From Brucellaceae bacterium (GTDB taxonomy: Bacteria > Pseudomonadota > Alphaproteobacteria > Rhizobiales > Rhizobiaceae), in contig JACKJV010000020.1 of NCBI GenBank assembly GCA_020637775.1, positions 1 through 12,369 of the forward strand: a DNA stretch of 12,369 nt. The letters are read 5' to 3'. Each line of letters opens with the position of its first letter. The stretch's first letter is position 1. Of this stretch, positions 6,240 through 12,369 are shown one piece after another. The notes beneath the pieces were generated by a model. That model did not search any database. It worked only from the letters and a program-made list of their open reading frames with translations, and was not told where the DNA came from. The translations under genes and the position numbers were made by a program.

Positions 6240-7304
6240 TTACACAGCCATGTCAGGCGTCAAACCAAGCCCCGGCGTCTCAGGCAGCTTGCGCCGACCG
6301 TTCACGATGGGGCTCAAATCCGCGCTGTCACGGGCAAAGTGCTGGCTGAGGGAAAAGCCGCAATCAGGAATTGGACGCGGCAATAGCGCCGCCAGATGAT
6401 GGCCGCCCATTGTCCCGATGGCGGATTCGATCGGGCCGGTCATGACGGCAAGCTTGCCTGCCGCGGCTGCGCATCGGATCATGTCGAGTTGCCTGTCGGG
6501 TCCGCCGGATCGCGGCATCTTGAAGATGAACACGTCGACCGCGTCGAGCTCCAGCAACCTCTCCATGTGACTGCGGCTCTCGACCGGATTGTCCCAGGCA
6601 AGTGGTATGGCTGGTCCGGACCGGTGCAGAGTAGCCATGTCCTCGAAAGTCGCGGAATGGGTGTCCAGCGGATCTTCGACATAGTCGATGCCGAAGGTCG
6701 CGAAGGCCTCCATATTGCGCAGTGCCGCATCTATGCTCTTCCAGGCGTCGTTCGGATCCAGCCGGAAGCGGAAGTCGGGGAAAGCGTCGCGCAGCGCCCT
6801 GACCCGTTCAAGGTCGCGCGCCACGTCGGCAAAGCATTTGATCTTGAAAGTGGTCATGCCTTGATCGGCATAGGCCTGCCCTTGGGCGATCACGTCTCCG
6901 GGCGCGTCCTTATTGATCAGCCCGTTGATTGGAACCTCGTCTGCCGGTGTTTCGCCAGGACCAGCCAGGTAGTGCGCCAGCGGTTGTCCGGCCTGCATTG
7001 CCCGCGCCGACAACCATGCACTTGCGATGCCGTTTCGCTCGCGATTATGGAGGTTCAAACGGTCGACCTGTTCCAGAAGATCATCGCTTCCCAGGTTCAG
7101 GCCTGCGAACTTGTCAGCGAGTTCATTGGCGAGCAGCCGCCAGTCCCGTGTCACATGCGGGCCATAGGCGACCTCACCCCAGCCCCCCGCACCGTCAAGC
7201 GATACCTGGATCAGGATGCCGCTCCGGCTGTCGTGGTCGCCTTTGGCCCAACGATAACGGGTCTTCAGGGGCAGCGTGTAAGGCATTGTCTTGATAAAAT
7301 TCAC
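6240..7304 (-). CDS. Enolase-superfamily enzyme, muconate lactonizing (MLE) subgroup
   Basis: This 354-residue cytoplasmic enzyme is expected to abstract a proton alpha to a carboxylate and stabilise the enolate on Mg2+; subgroup members are epimerases, racemases, cycloisomerases or o-succinylbenzoate synthases. The N-terminal capping domain contains GGWGEVAYG (40-48). The barrel shows the full catalytic set: FKIKC with K154 and K156, RLDPNDAW with D183, YVEDP with E210, AWDNP with D238 and FKMP with K262. The usual GPIES block (290-294) is also present. I chose the GTG at 7304. It overlaps the stop of the ATPase gene (GTGA) and has GGAGG seven bases upstream; an ATG at 7286 is the alternative. 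It is the only enzyme here besides the biotin carboxylase and the VMK carrier whose active site looks entirely canonical. The substrate cannot be told from sequence. Confidence 0.88.
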   Translation of the reverse strand: MNFIKTMPYTLPLKTRYRWAKGDHDSRSGILIQVSLDGAGGWGEVAYGPHVTRDWRLLANELADKFAGLNLGSDDLLEQVDRLNLHNRERNGIASAWLSARAMQAGQPLAHYLAGPGETPADEVPINGLINKDAPGDVIAQGQAYADQGMTTFKIKCFADVARDLERVRALRDAFPDFRFRLDPNDAWKSIDAALRNMEAFATFGIDYVEDPLDTHSATFEDMATLHRSGPAIPLAWDNPVESRSHMERLLELDAVDVFIFKMPRSGGPDRQLDMIRCAAAAGKLAVMTGPIESAIGTMGGHHLAALLPRPIPDCGFSLSQHFARDSADLSPIVNGRRKLPETPGLGLTPDMAV

Positions 7305-8386
7305 AGGCTTCCCTCCAGCAGAACACAGGTTTCGGCCGAAAGGTGAAGCGTCACCGCCGTGCCTTCGGGCCTGATCCGGGCCGAGGGACGATGGACGGGA
7401 ACCACCATGTCCCCGACCTCGACGTCATATTCCACGGACTTGCCGGAAAATGTCGCGCGGCGGATGGTGCCGTTGACGCAATTCTCGTCCGGTATCGTGG
7501 TTCCCTCTTCGAACATGCCGATATGTTCGGGGCGGATCATCAGGATGCTTCCCTTGCGCGCTCCTGCTCCGCGGATGCGCAGCGGCCCCAGCGCCGTCTG
7601 CGCCAGCGCTTCCTCACCGTTCATCTGCACATCGCGCGCCTCGAGGAAGAGCGCATTGCCTAGAAAGCGCGCGGTCTCTACGCGATGAGGGCACAGGTAG
7701 AGCTGTTGTGGTGTTCCCAGTTCGAGGATGACGCCACCTTCCATGAAGGCGATCCTGTCGGACATCGACAGTGCTTCTTCCTGGTCGTGAGTGACATAGA
7801 TCGTGGTCTGACCCAGCCGCTCCTGGAGATCGCGCAGTTCGGCGCGCATCAGGTCGCGCAGCTTGGCGTCCAGGTTGCTCAACGGTTCGTCCAGCAAGAG
7901 CAGCGCAGCATTCTTGATCAGAGCCCGGGCGAGTGCCACGCGTTGCTGCTGTCCGCCTGAAAGCATCGTTGCGGGTCGTTCAGCGAAGCCGCCCAGGCCG
8001 ACCAGTTCCAGCGATTCTGTCACCTTCTTGCCGATCTCTGCCCGCGGCCGGCCGGCGGCTTCAAGCGGAAAGGCAACATTTTGCGCCACGCTCATGTGTG
8101 GCCAGATCGCGTAGGACTGGAACACCATCGAGGTGTCACGGGCATGCACCGGCATCAGCGTTCGCGTTGCCGAATTGAACACGTCCTTGCTGTTGATCGC
8201 GATCCGCCCCGATGTTGGGGTTTCCAGACCGGCGATAGAACGCAGCGTTGTCGTCTTTCCGCACCCGCTGGGTCCGAGCAGTGTGAAGAATTCGCCTGCG
8301 GCCACGCTGAAAGACTGGTCCTTGACTGCCACATAGAGGCTGTCGCCGCTCCCGTATTCAACGCGTAGCTTTTCGATTTCCAGCAT
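7301..8386 (-). CDS. ABC importer ATPase (Fe3+/polyamine-type, PotA/FbpC-like)
   Basis: This 361-residue ATPase powers the adjacent fused permease at the inner face of the membrane. It has Walker A GPSGCGKT (38-45), the Q-loop glutamine in MVFQSY (Q90), signature LSGGQQQRVALARAL (142-156), Walker B LLLLDEP (162-168) and switch His H200 in YVTHDQEEAL. A C-terminal TOBE-type domain (about 240-358) includes the IRPEHIG motif. This layout is typical of ATPases of the iron, spermidine/putrescine, thiamine and 2-aminoethylphosphonate importer families. I chose the ATG at 8386, where family homology starts (MLEIEKLRVEYG), 10 bases after the permease stop. The open frame further upstream overlaps the permease and is unlikely to be used. 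It is translationally coupled to the enolase-type gene. Confidence 0.93.
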   Translation of the reverse strand: MLEIEKLRVEYGSGDSLYVAVKDQSFSVAAGEFFTLLGPSGCGKTTTLRSIAGLETPTSGRIAINSKDVFNSATRTLMPVHARDTSMVFQSYAIWPHMSVAQNVAFPLEAAGRPRAEIGKKVTESLELVGLGGFAERPATMLSGGQQQRVALARALIKNAALLLLDEPLSNLDAKLRDLMRAELRDLQERLGQTTIYVTHDQEEALSMSDRIAFMEGGVILELGTPQQLYLCPHRVETARFLGNALFLEARDVQMNGEEALAQTALGPLRIRGAGARKGSILMIRPEHIGMFEEGTTIPDENCVNGTIRRATFSGKSVEYDVEVGDMVVPVHRPSARIRPEGTAVTLHLSAETCVLLEGSL

Positions 8387-8396
8387 CTGCACCGTG

Positions 8397-10112
8397 CTAT
8401 TCTCCCACTCCGCTGAACCGGCCCTTGCGCACAAGCACCTGCCACAAACCCACGACGAGGATCATTGCAGCGACCAGCCACACGCCGACCGCCGCGGCCT
8501 TGGTCGGCTCGCCGCCGGTCCAGTAGCCCCAGAGCAGCACCGGCACCGTCTTGTTATCCAGGCCTTGCAACAGCAGCGCGCTGGTCAGTTCGCGCATACA
8601 ATGCGCCAGAACCCAGATCCAAACCGCCAGGATTGCAGGCAGAGTCAAAGGCATGATGATGCGTCGCATCACCCGACCCCAGCGCGCGCCGCTGACCATA
8701 GCCGCCTCTTCCAGCTCCGAATGCAGCTGGATCATCACCCCGTTGGTGGCCCGGCTGCCGAAGGACAGGTAATTCGTCGTGTAGGCGATCACGATGATCC
8801 AGATCGTTCCGTAGATCGGCAGGAAGCTGAAGCTGAGATAGACATAAAGCAGCGCTACCCCGATCATCGTGCCGGGAATGGCGATAGGCAGGAAGGCAAG
8901 GAAGTCGATGGTCTTGCGCCCGACCGCCTTCGAGCGCACGACCACCCAGCTCACAAGCACCGACAGGATTGCCACCAGGGTCGCTGCCACCAGGGCAATA
9001 ATGATCGTGTTCTCTGCCGCCTCGAGCGCGCGCCGATTGTGGAAGAACGCATAATGGTTGGCCAGCGTCATCTGCGGGATCATCTTGGCCGACACTTTTG
9101 ACTGATAGGGCATCATCGATGTCCAGATCAGGATCGAGATTGGTGCCACCGTGACGAGGAAGAAATAGAGGCTGACGAAGCCGAAGGCCGGCCAGCGCCA
9201 GCGCTTCAAGCGAAATGGCCGGATACGATAGCCCTTGCCGGTGACGGTGACATAGCTGCTCGCCCGTCGGGTTGCCCTCTGATAAGCCCAGGCCAGAGCC
9301 AGCAGCGTGACCAGGAAGAACATCGCCATCGCGCTGATAAGCCCGTATTCGGCCATCCCGCTTGGCGCATCGTTGGCGAGGTAGACCACCTGGCTCGAGA
9401 GAACGAAGATGCCGACCGGCATGCCGATCGTGCCTGGCACGTCGAAGACGAGGAAGCCGACCATCAGGAGAAAGCCCGCGGCGGCCAGGATTGATGGCAG
9501 CAACAGCGGAATCAGAACCCTACGCAACATGAACGGCAGCCGTGCGCCGCTAACCGCAGCAGCTTCCTCCAGGTTCGGGTCCATGTTGCGAAAAGCTGGC
9601 GACAGGATCAGGAAGGTCGATGGCACCAGTGACAAAGACTCCACGAAGATCATGCCGGTCAGCGAGTAGATGTTGAAGGGTGCTTCGCCGAGGCCGAATA
9701 TGCCCTGCAGCACGTCGTTGAAGAACCCGGTGCGCGGGCTCAACAGCATCACCCAGCCGATCGCCAGCAGCATGGGTGGCGTTGCCATCGGCAGAATGAT
9801 CATTACGCGCACCAGTCCGCGCGCCGGCAGGTCGGTTCGCTCGACAAGCCAGGCCATGATGATGCCGATCGACAGCGCGCCGAGCATCGAGCCCACGGCA
9901 AACTGGAAGGTCGTCCAGGCCAGCTTGTAGAATTCGGAATTGGCATAGGTCTTGATATAATTGCTGAATGTCCAGCCGGGATCGAAGGGCAGCCCGCTGG
10001 CTTTCAGGCTGCTGATCAGCAGGATCACCAGAGGCACGACGACCAGATAGCCAAGCAACGCGCCCAGGAGCAGCGTGGGCATCCATCTTCCAGCTGCGGA
10101 CGATATTCTCAT
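8397..10112 (-). CDS. ABC importer permease, two fused transmembrane domains (FbpB/AfuB-like)
   Basis: This 571-residue inner-membrane protein carries two BPD_transp_1 permease domains in one chain, as in FbpB/AfuB-type importers, and would form the whole translocation channel. Hydrophobic segments cluster at about 12-34, 64-90, 100-124, 150-172, 200-224 and 258-276, then 308-332, 366-392, 403-427, 434-450, 488-504 and 540-560, around 12 in all. Each half has an EAA coupling loop for the ATPase: EEAAAVSGARLPFMLRRVL (182-200) and EEAAMVSGARWGRVMRRII (468-486). A basic linker (about 279-306) joins the halves. The start at 10112 has GAGGA about ten bases upstream. It is separated from the binding-protein gene by 108 bases holding a strong hairpin, so it may be expressed at a lower level than the binding protein. 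Confidence 0.92.
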   Translation of the reverse strand: MRISSAAGRWMPTLLLGALLGYLVVVPLVILLISSLKASGLPFDPGWTFSNYIKTYANSEFYKLAWTTFQFAVGSMLGALSIGIIMAWLVERTDLPARGLVRVMIILPMATPPMLLAIGWVMLLSPRTGFFNDVLQGIFGLGEAPFNIYSLTGMIFVESLSLVPSTFLILSPAFRNMDPNLEEAAAVSGARLPFMLRRVLIPLLLPSILAAAGFLLMVGFLVFDVPGTIGMPVGIFVLSSQVVYLANDAPSGMAEYGLISAMAMFFLVTLLALAWAYQRATRRASSYVTVTGKGYRIRPFRLKRWRWPAFGFVSLYFFLVTVAPISILIWTSMMPYQSKVSAKMIPQMTLANHYAFFHNRRALEAAENTIIIALVAATLVAILSVLVSWVVVRSKAVGRKTIDFLAFLPIAIPGTMIGVALLYVYLSFSFLPIYGTIWIIVIAYTTNYLSFGSRATNGVMIQLHSELEEAAMVSGARWGRVMRRIIMPLTLPAILAVWIWVLAHCMRELTSALLLQGLDNKTVPVLLWGYWTGGEPTKAAAVGVWLVAAMILVVGLWQVLVRKGRFSGVGE

Positions 10113-10163
10113 GTCGTGGGAGTCCTCTTGCGGGAAAGGGATGCTGGAGCCGGGCAGGAGGCT

Positions 10164-10188
10164 GGGTGCGCGCGACCGGCGCGCACCC
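10164..10188 (-). promoter_or_regulatory. Intercistronic RNA hairpin between binding protein and permease genes
   Basis: A perfect 10-base inverted repeat, GGGTGCGCGC and GCGCGCACCC, is separated by a 5-base loop (10174-10178), giving a very stable GC-rich stem. It lies 33 bases past the stop of the binding-protein gene and 52 bases before the permease start. No T-run follows on the minus strand, so it is not a classical intrinsic terminator. Such hairpins after binding-protein genes are known to protect the upstream transcript or cause partial attenuation, so that the binding protein is made in excess; that role is inferred here. Confidence 0.7.
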
Positions 10189-10220
10189 GAAATGCAGAAT
10201 GGGCTCTGAGGTTCTTACGC

Positions 10221-11243
10221 TCAGCGCGCGTCGCCGACCTCGGCCAGGATCTTGTTGAAGCGGTCGCCAATCGCCGAATATTCAGCTGTTTCTTCCGCTG
10301 GCCACTCACTGGTGTCGACCTTGCTCACCAGTTCATGTGTCTTGGTGCCAGGCAAGATCGCGCTACCGCGATTGGTTGCCTCTTCATAAGCCTTTGCGCC
10401 TTCCGGCGAGACCAGCCATGCAAGCAGAACCTTCGCTCCGGCCTGGTTCGGTGCATCTTTGGAGATCGACGTGAAGATCGTGTGCATCGGTGTCGGGTCG
10501 AGTGCCTTTACACCGAGTGGTGCGCCTGCCTTCAGCGGCGGCTGTGCCGTGTGATAGAAGCCGAGCGCGAGCGCGACTTCACCGGCTGCGACCTGCTGAG
10601 CCAAAGGGAAGGTCGATTTGAACAGCAGCGGCTTCAATGCCACGAACTTGTTCAGCAGTTCCTCGGCCCGATCTTCCCCCATTTTCTTTGCCAGTTGCGC
10701 GAAGGCCGCAGCCCGCACCCACGACCCCATCTTGCCCGTCCACTTCGGGTCCGCCATGTCGTCCCAGGAATTCGGAACGTCGGCGTCATCGACCAGGGTC
10801 TTGTTCCAGATCACCGCATAGACCGATGCGGCGGTGGCAACGGTGAAGTCGGTGGGCGTGAGGTCTTTCGGAATGCCCAGCGTGGTGTAGTCCATGTTCA
10901 GAAGGATGCCCCGCTCATTGAGCGACCAGGTATGTGCTGCGCCGCCGGTGAGCAGATCGGCGGTATGGCCGCGCGCTTCCACCTCCTGAATGGCCCTGGC
11001 ACCGAGCTGGTTGCCACCAGTCAGGCGCACGTGGCGCACCTCGATATCCGGATATGTCGCGTTGAAGGCGTCAACGATCTTGTCGGCCTGTTCCTCGGGC
11101 GAACTTTCATACCAGATCACCGCCGGTCCATTGGCAGCTTCCCTGGCCAGGTCCTCCATCATGTCGGCCCAACTTGTATGCGGCCATGCCAGCAGCATGG
11201 CTCCTGCCAGGCCGCGCAAAAATGTCTTTCGCGAAATCATCAT
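10221..11243 (-). CDS. Periplasmic substrate-binding protein of the ABC importer (AfuA/FbpA-type fold)
   Basis: This 340-residue exported receptor delivers substrate to the fused permease. The N-terminal signal peptide is basic (ISRKTFLRG), then hydrophobic (LAGAMLLAW), with probable cleavage after HTSWA (residue 26). The mature part starts its first lobe with PAVIWYESSPEEQADKIV, typical of type 2 periplasmic binding proteins in the Fe3+/polyamine/phosphonate group, and continues through TADLLTGG, SVYAVIWNKTL, PNSWDDMADPKWTGKMG and LLAWLVSPEGAKAYEE. Ferric-binding relatives use two adjacent tyrosines in the second lobe; here the corresponding stretch is ALGFYHTAQPP, with a single Tyr, so iron is not the likely ligand. 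I chose the first of two adjacent ATGs (11243), with GGAGG five bases upstream (11249-11253 on the plus strand); the second (11240) fits equally. SRKTFLR resembles a Tat motif but lacks the twin Arg. It is the first gene of the operon. Confidence 0.88.
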   Translation of the reverse strand: MMISRKTFLRGLAGAMLLAWPHTSWADMMEDLAREAANGPAVIWYESSPEEQADKIVDAFNATYPDIEVRHVRLTGGNQLGARAIQEVEARGHTADLLTGGAAHTWSLNERGILLNMDYTTLGIPKDLTPTDFTVATAASVYAVIWNKTLVDDADVPNSWDDMADPKWTGKMGSWVRAAAFAQLAKKMGEDRAEELLNKFVALKPLLFKSTFPLAQQVAAGEVALALGFYHTAQPPLKAGAPLGVKALDPTPMHTIFTSISKDAPNQAGAKVLLAWLVSPEGAKAYEEATNRGSAILPGTKTHELVSKVDTSEWPAEETAEYSAIGDRFNKILAEVGDAR

Positions 11244-11447
11244 CGTGTCCTCCCTGATGTCGGGCCCTTGCAAGCCCCTGACTTCCGGCCGCCTGTTGCG
11301 GATCGCCCCCGCAGCTCCCGACCGACTTGCAACCGGAATCCATCATCCGGCCCTTGCCGGGCAAAATGCCCGCAATTACGCAATCAACCTGGAACGGCGC
11401 CCCTCGAACCCAGCGCTACTCCGGCGAATTGCGCTCATGATTTTTCG
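11244..11447 (-). other. Long 5' leader of the operon with inverted repeats
   Basis: If the predicted promoter at 11448-11475 is used, about 200 bases of transcript precede the binding-protein start. I see no open reading frame with support here. Two short inverted repeats could fold: CGGGCA / TGCCCG around a 3-base loop (11358-11372), and CCGGA / TCCGG around 8 bases (11333-11350). A ribosome binding site GGAGG (minus strand) lies at 11249-11253. I do not recognise a known riboswitch class. Confidence 0.4.
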
Positions 11448-11475
11448 ATAATGCATGCAAAATTCGAGTTGGCAA
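11448..11475 (-). promoter_or_regulatory. Predicted sigma-70-type promoter of the catabolic operon
   Basis: On the minus strand TTGCCA (11475-11470) and CATTAT (11453-11448) are separated by 16 bases, matching the -35 and -10 consensus at 5 and 4 of 6 positions. The spacer and -10 overlap the first ATGCATGCAAAA copy (11451-11462), where a bound regulator would block polymerase. This is a prediction by eye. Confidence 0.45.
11451..11462. promoter_or_regulatory. Putative operator, copy 1
   Basis: ATGCATGCAAAA contains the perfect 8-base palindrome TGCATGCA (11452-11459). An identical 12-base copy lies 83 bases to the right. It overlaps the predicted promoter of the minus-strand operon. The likely binder is the adjacent GntR/FCD protein, since this family binds short palindromes and commonly controls its neighbours. 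Confidence 0.55.
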
Positions 11476-11501
11476 GCCGAAAAGTCGAAGCGAAACGATC
11501 A

Positions 11502-11530
11502 TTCACAGCCTCGATCCGATCTGCTATCAA
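11502..11530 (+). promoter_or_regulatory. Predicted promoter of the GntR-family regulator gene
   Basis: TTCACA (11502-11507) and TATCAA (11525-11530) are separated by 17 bases, matching 5 and 4 of 6 consensus positions. The expected transcription start, near 11537, falls within the second ATGCATGCAAAA copy, which fits autoregulation. Confidence 0.45.
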
Positions 11531-11533
11531 AAT

Positions 11534-11545
11534 ATGCATGCAAAA
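11534..11545. promoter_or_regulatory. Putative operator, copy 2
   Basis: This is an exact second copy of ATGCATGCAAAA in the same orientation, with palindrome TGCATGCA at 11535-11542. Its 83-base offset from copy 1 is close to eight helical turns, so proteins bound at both sites would face the same side of the DNA. It covers the predicted start of the regulator transcript. Confidence 0.55.
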
Positions 11546-11587
11546 CAGTCCGCTTCGATTTCCGCACTGAATGGAGACCCAGCCCGC

Positions 11588-12369
11588 ATGCCAAGAACGC
11601 TTCTTGAGGAAGTCACACAGAACCTGCGCGAGAAGGTTCTTTCGGGAACCTACGAACCCGGGCTTAAGTTGCGCGAGGTTGCCTTGGCGGAGGACCTGAA
11701 CGCGTCGCGCACGGTCATCCGGCTTGCCCTCGGAGCGATCGCACAGGAAGGCCTTGTCGAGGGGCAGCCCAATCGCGGCTTCAGCGTTCGCGCGTTCACC
11801 ATCGACGAGGTGGCGGACGCCATTGAGGTTCGCGGCAATCTTGAAGGCATGGGCGCACGCCTTGCTGCCGAGCGTGGCCTGAGTGATGCGCATGCTGCCA
11901 TCCTGCGTGATATCCTTGCCCGGATGGACGCGCTGATGCTCAATGGTTTCTCGGCCCTTGCCAGCCGCACCGAATGGATCGAACTCAATTCCGACCTGCA
12001 TGACACGATCATCGCGGCCTCCGGCAGTTCCACCCTCAAGCCCCTGATCGAACACTTGTCTCGGATCCCGCTGGTGTCATCTCGTGCACTGGTCTTCGAC
12101 ACCATCGATACGGACCGGTCGATCCGCCAGATCCGTGCTTCGCATGATGATCATCATGCTGTGGTGGAGGCTATCCTTTCGCGACAGGGCACCCGGGCCG
12201 AGTGTATCATGCGCGAACACGCTTTGCGCAGTTGCCGAAACAAGCGTGGAAGCTTTGAGGCGATGCAAACGTCCCATCTGCAACCGGAAATCCCGGGCAT
12301 TGCACTTGTTCGAGTCCCGTCGGCGAAATACAACGCCAGCCGTCAGGTAACCAAAGCAAGGGGTTCGTC
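11588..12369 (+). CDS. GntR-family transcriptional regulator, FCD subfamily, 3' end beyond window
   Basis: The frame is open from this ATG to the window edge (260 residues so far, no stop). A GntR winged helix (about 4-68) includes LREKVLSGTYEPGLKLRE, LAEDLNASRTVIRLALGAI and a EGLVEGQPNRGFSV wing. The ligand/metal-binding FCD domain (about 75-212) has helix motifs ELNSDLHDTI (H138), DDHHAVVEAI (H189) and MREHAL (H211), the three His expected for the metal site; the usual Asp four residues before the first His is Asn (N134). GGAGA lies ten bases upstream of the start. From about residue 213 the tail (RSCRNKRGSFEAMQ onward) goes beyond the usual FCD end, which is unusual. Divergent transcription from the operon and the shared operator-like repeats suggest it senses the substrate or a pathway intermediate and represses both promoters. 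Confidence 0.9.
   Translation, partial: MPRTLLEEVTQNLREKVLSGTYEPGLKLREVALAEDLNASRTVIRLALGAIAQEGLVEGQPNRGFSVRAFTIDEVADAIEVRGNLEGMGARLAAERGLSDAHAAILRDILARMDALMLNGFSALASRTEWIELNSDLHDTIIAASGSSTLKPLIEHLSRIPLVSSRALVFDTIDTDRSIRQIRASHDDHHAVVEAILSRQGTRAECIMREHALRSCRNKRGSFEAMQTSHLQPEIPGIALVRVPSAKYNASRQVTKARGS

Noticed and set aside
10164..10188. Hairpin as an intrinsic terminator ending the binding-protein transcript
   Set aside because: There is no T-run on the 3' side in the direction of transcription, and the downstream genes have no obvious promoter of their own.
10116..11570. Plus-strand open frame of 484 codons
   Set aside because: It runs antisense through the binding-protein gene and the control region, has Cys/Arg-rich low-plausibility composition, and would overlap the predicted promoters.
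12308..12319. tRNA T-arm-like string (GTTCGAGTCCCG)
   Set aside because: The flanking bases do not pair as a T-stem, there is no acceptor, D or anticodon arm upstream, and the stretch is in frame within the regulator gene.
1..12369. CRISPR arrays, rRNA or tRNA genes
   Set aside because: I saw no regularly spaced direct repeats and no recognisable structural RNA gene on either strand.

Overview
The window is GC-rich, and its protein sequences look alphaproteobacterial (Rhizobiales or Rhodobacterales-like). That placement is inferred from protein style, the IS630-family element and operon architecture, not from a marker gene. There are three regions.

(1) Left edge, about 1-1470: a decayed accessory zone. 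An IS630-family element with recognisable inverted ends (51-65 and 965-981) carries a frame-disrupted transposase. It abuts a remnant of a livF-type branched-chain amino acid ABC ATPase gene, which has lost its N-terminal part and carries several frame changes.

(2) Centre, 1469-11243: one compact minus-strand operon of nine genes, most of them translationally coupled by 4-base ATGA/GTGA overlaps. In transcription order it encodes: a periplasmic binding protein (11243 to 10221); an intercistronic hairpin; a fused two-domain ABC permease (10112 to 8397); an ABC ATPase (8386 to 7301); a muconate-lactonizing-type enolase-superfamily enzyme (7304 to 6240); an M29/NicX-like metalloenzyme homologue (6212 to 5148); a short biotinyl-domain protein without the biotinyl lysine (5151 to 4795); a biotin carboxylase (4790 to 3414); a normal biotin carboxyl carrier with a VMK motif (3417 to 2935); and a pyruvate-carboxylase/OadA-like carboxyltransferase (2938 to 1469). 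This reads as an uptake and catabolism operon. An ABC importer brings in a small organic compound, which is processed by an enolase-type enzyme and an amidase- or dioxygenase-like enzyme and acted on by an ATP- and biotin-dependent carboxylase.

(3) Right edge, 11244-12369: a 344-base divergent control region, then a GntR/FCD regulator on the plus strand whose reading frame is still open at the window end. Two exact copies of ATGCATGCAAAA lie 83 bases apart, each overlapping a predicted promoter, as expected for a local operator pair.

The most interesting point is that the biotin-dependent machinery is complete but unorthodox. The biotin carboxylase and one carrier keep every residue I checked. 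The carboxyltransferase has Asn and Ser where the family has its metal-binding Asp and carbamylated Lys. The second carrier has Arg in place of the biotinyl Lys. The M29-like protein has R-Y-E where relatives have H-x-D. The genes are intact and tightly coupled, so this looks like functional divergence rather than decay: a candidate undescribed biotin-dependent carboxylase pathway with unknown substrate. Alignments to known families were made from memory and need checking.
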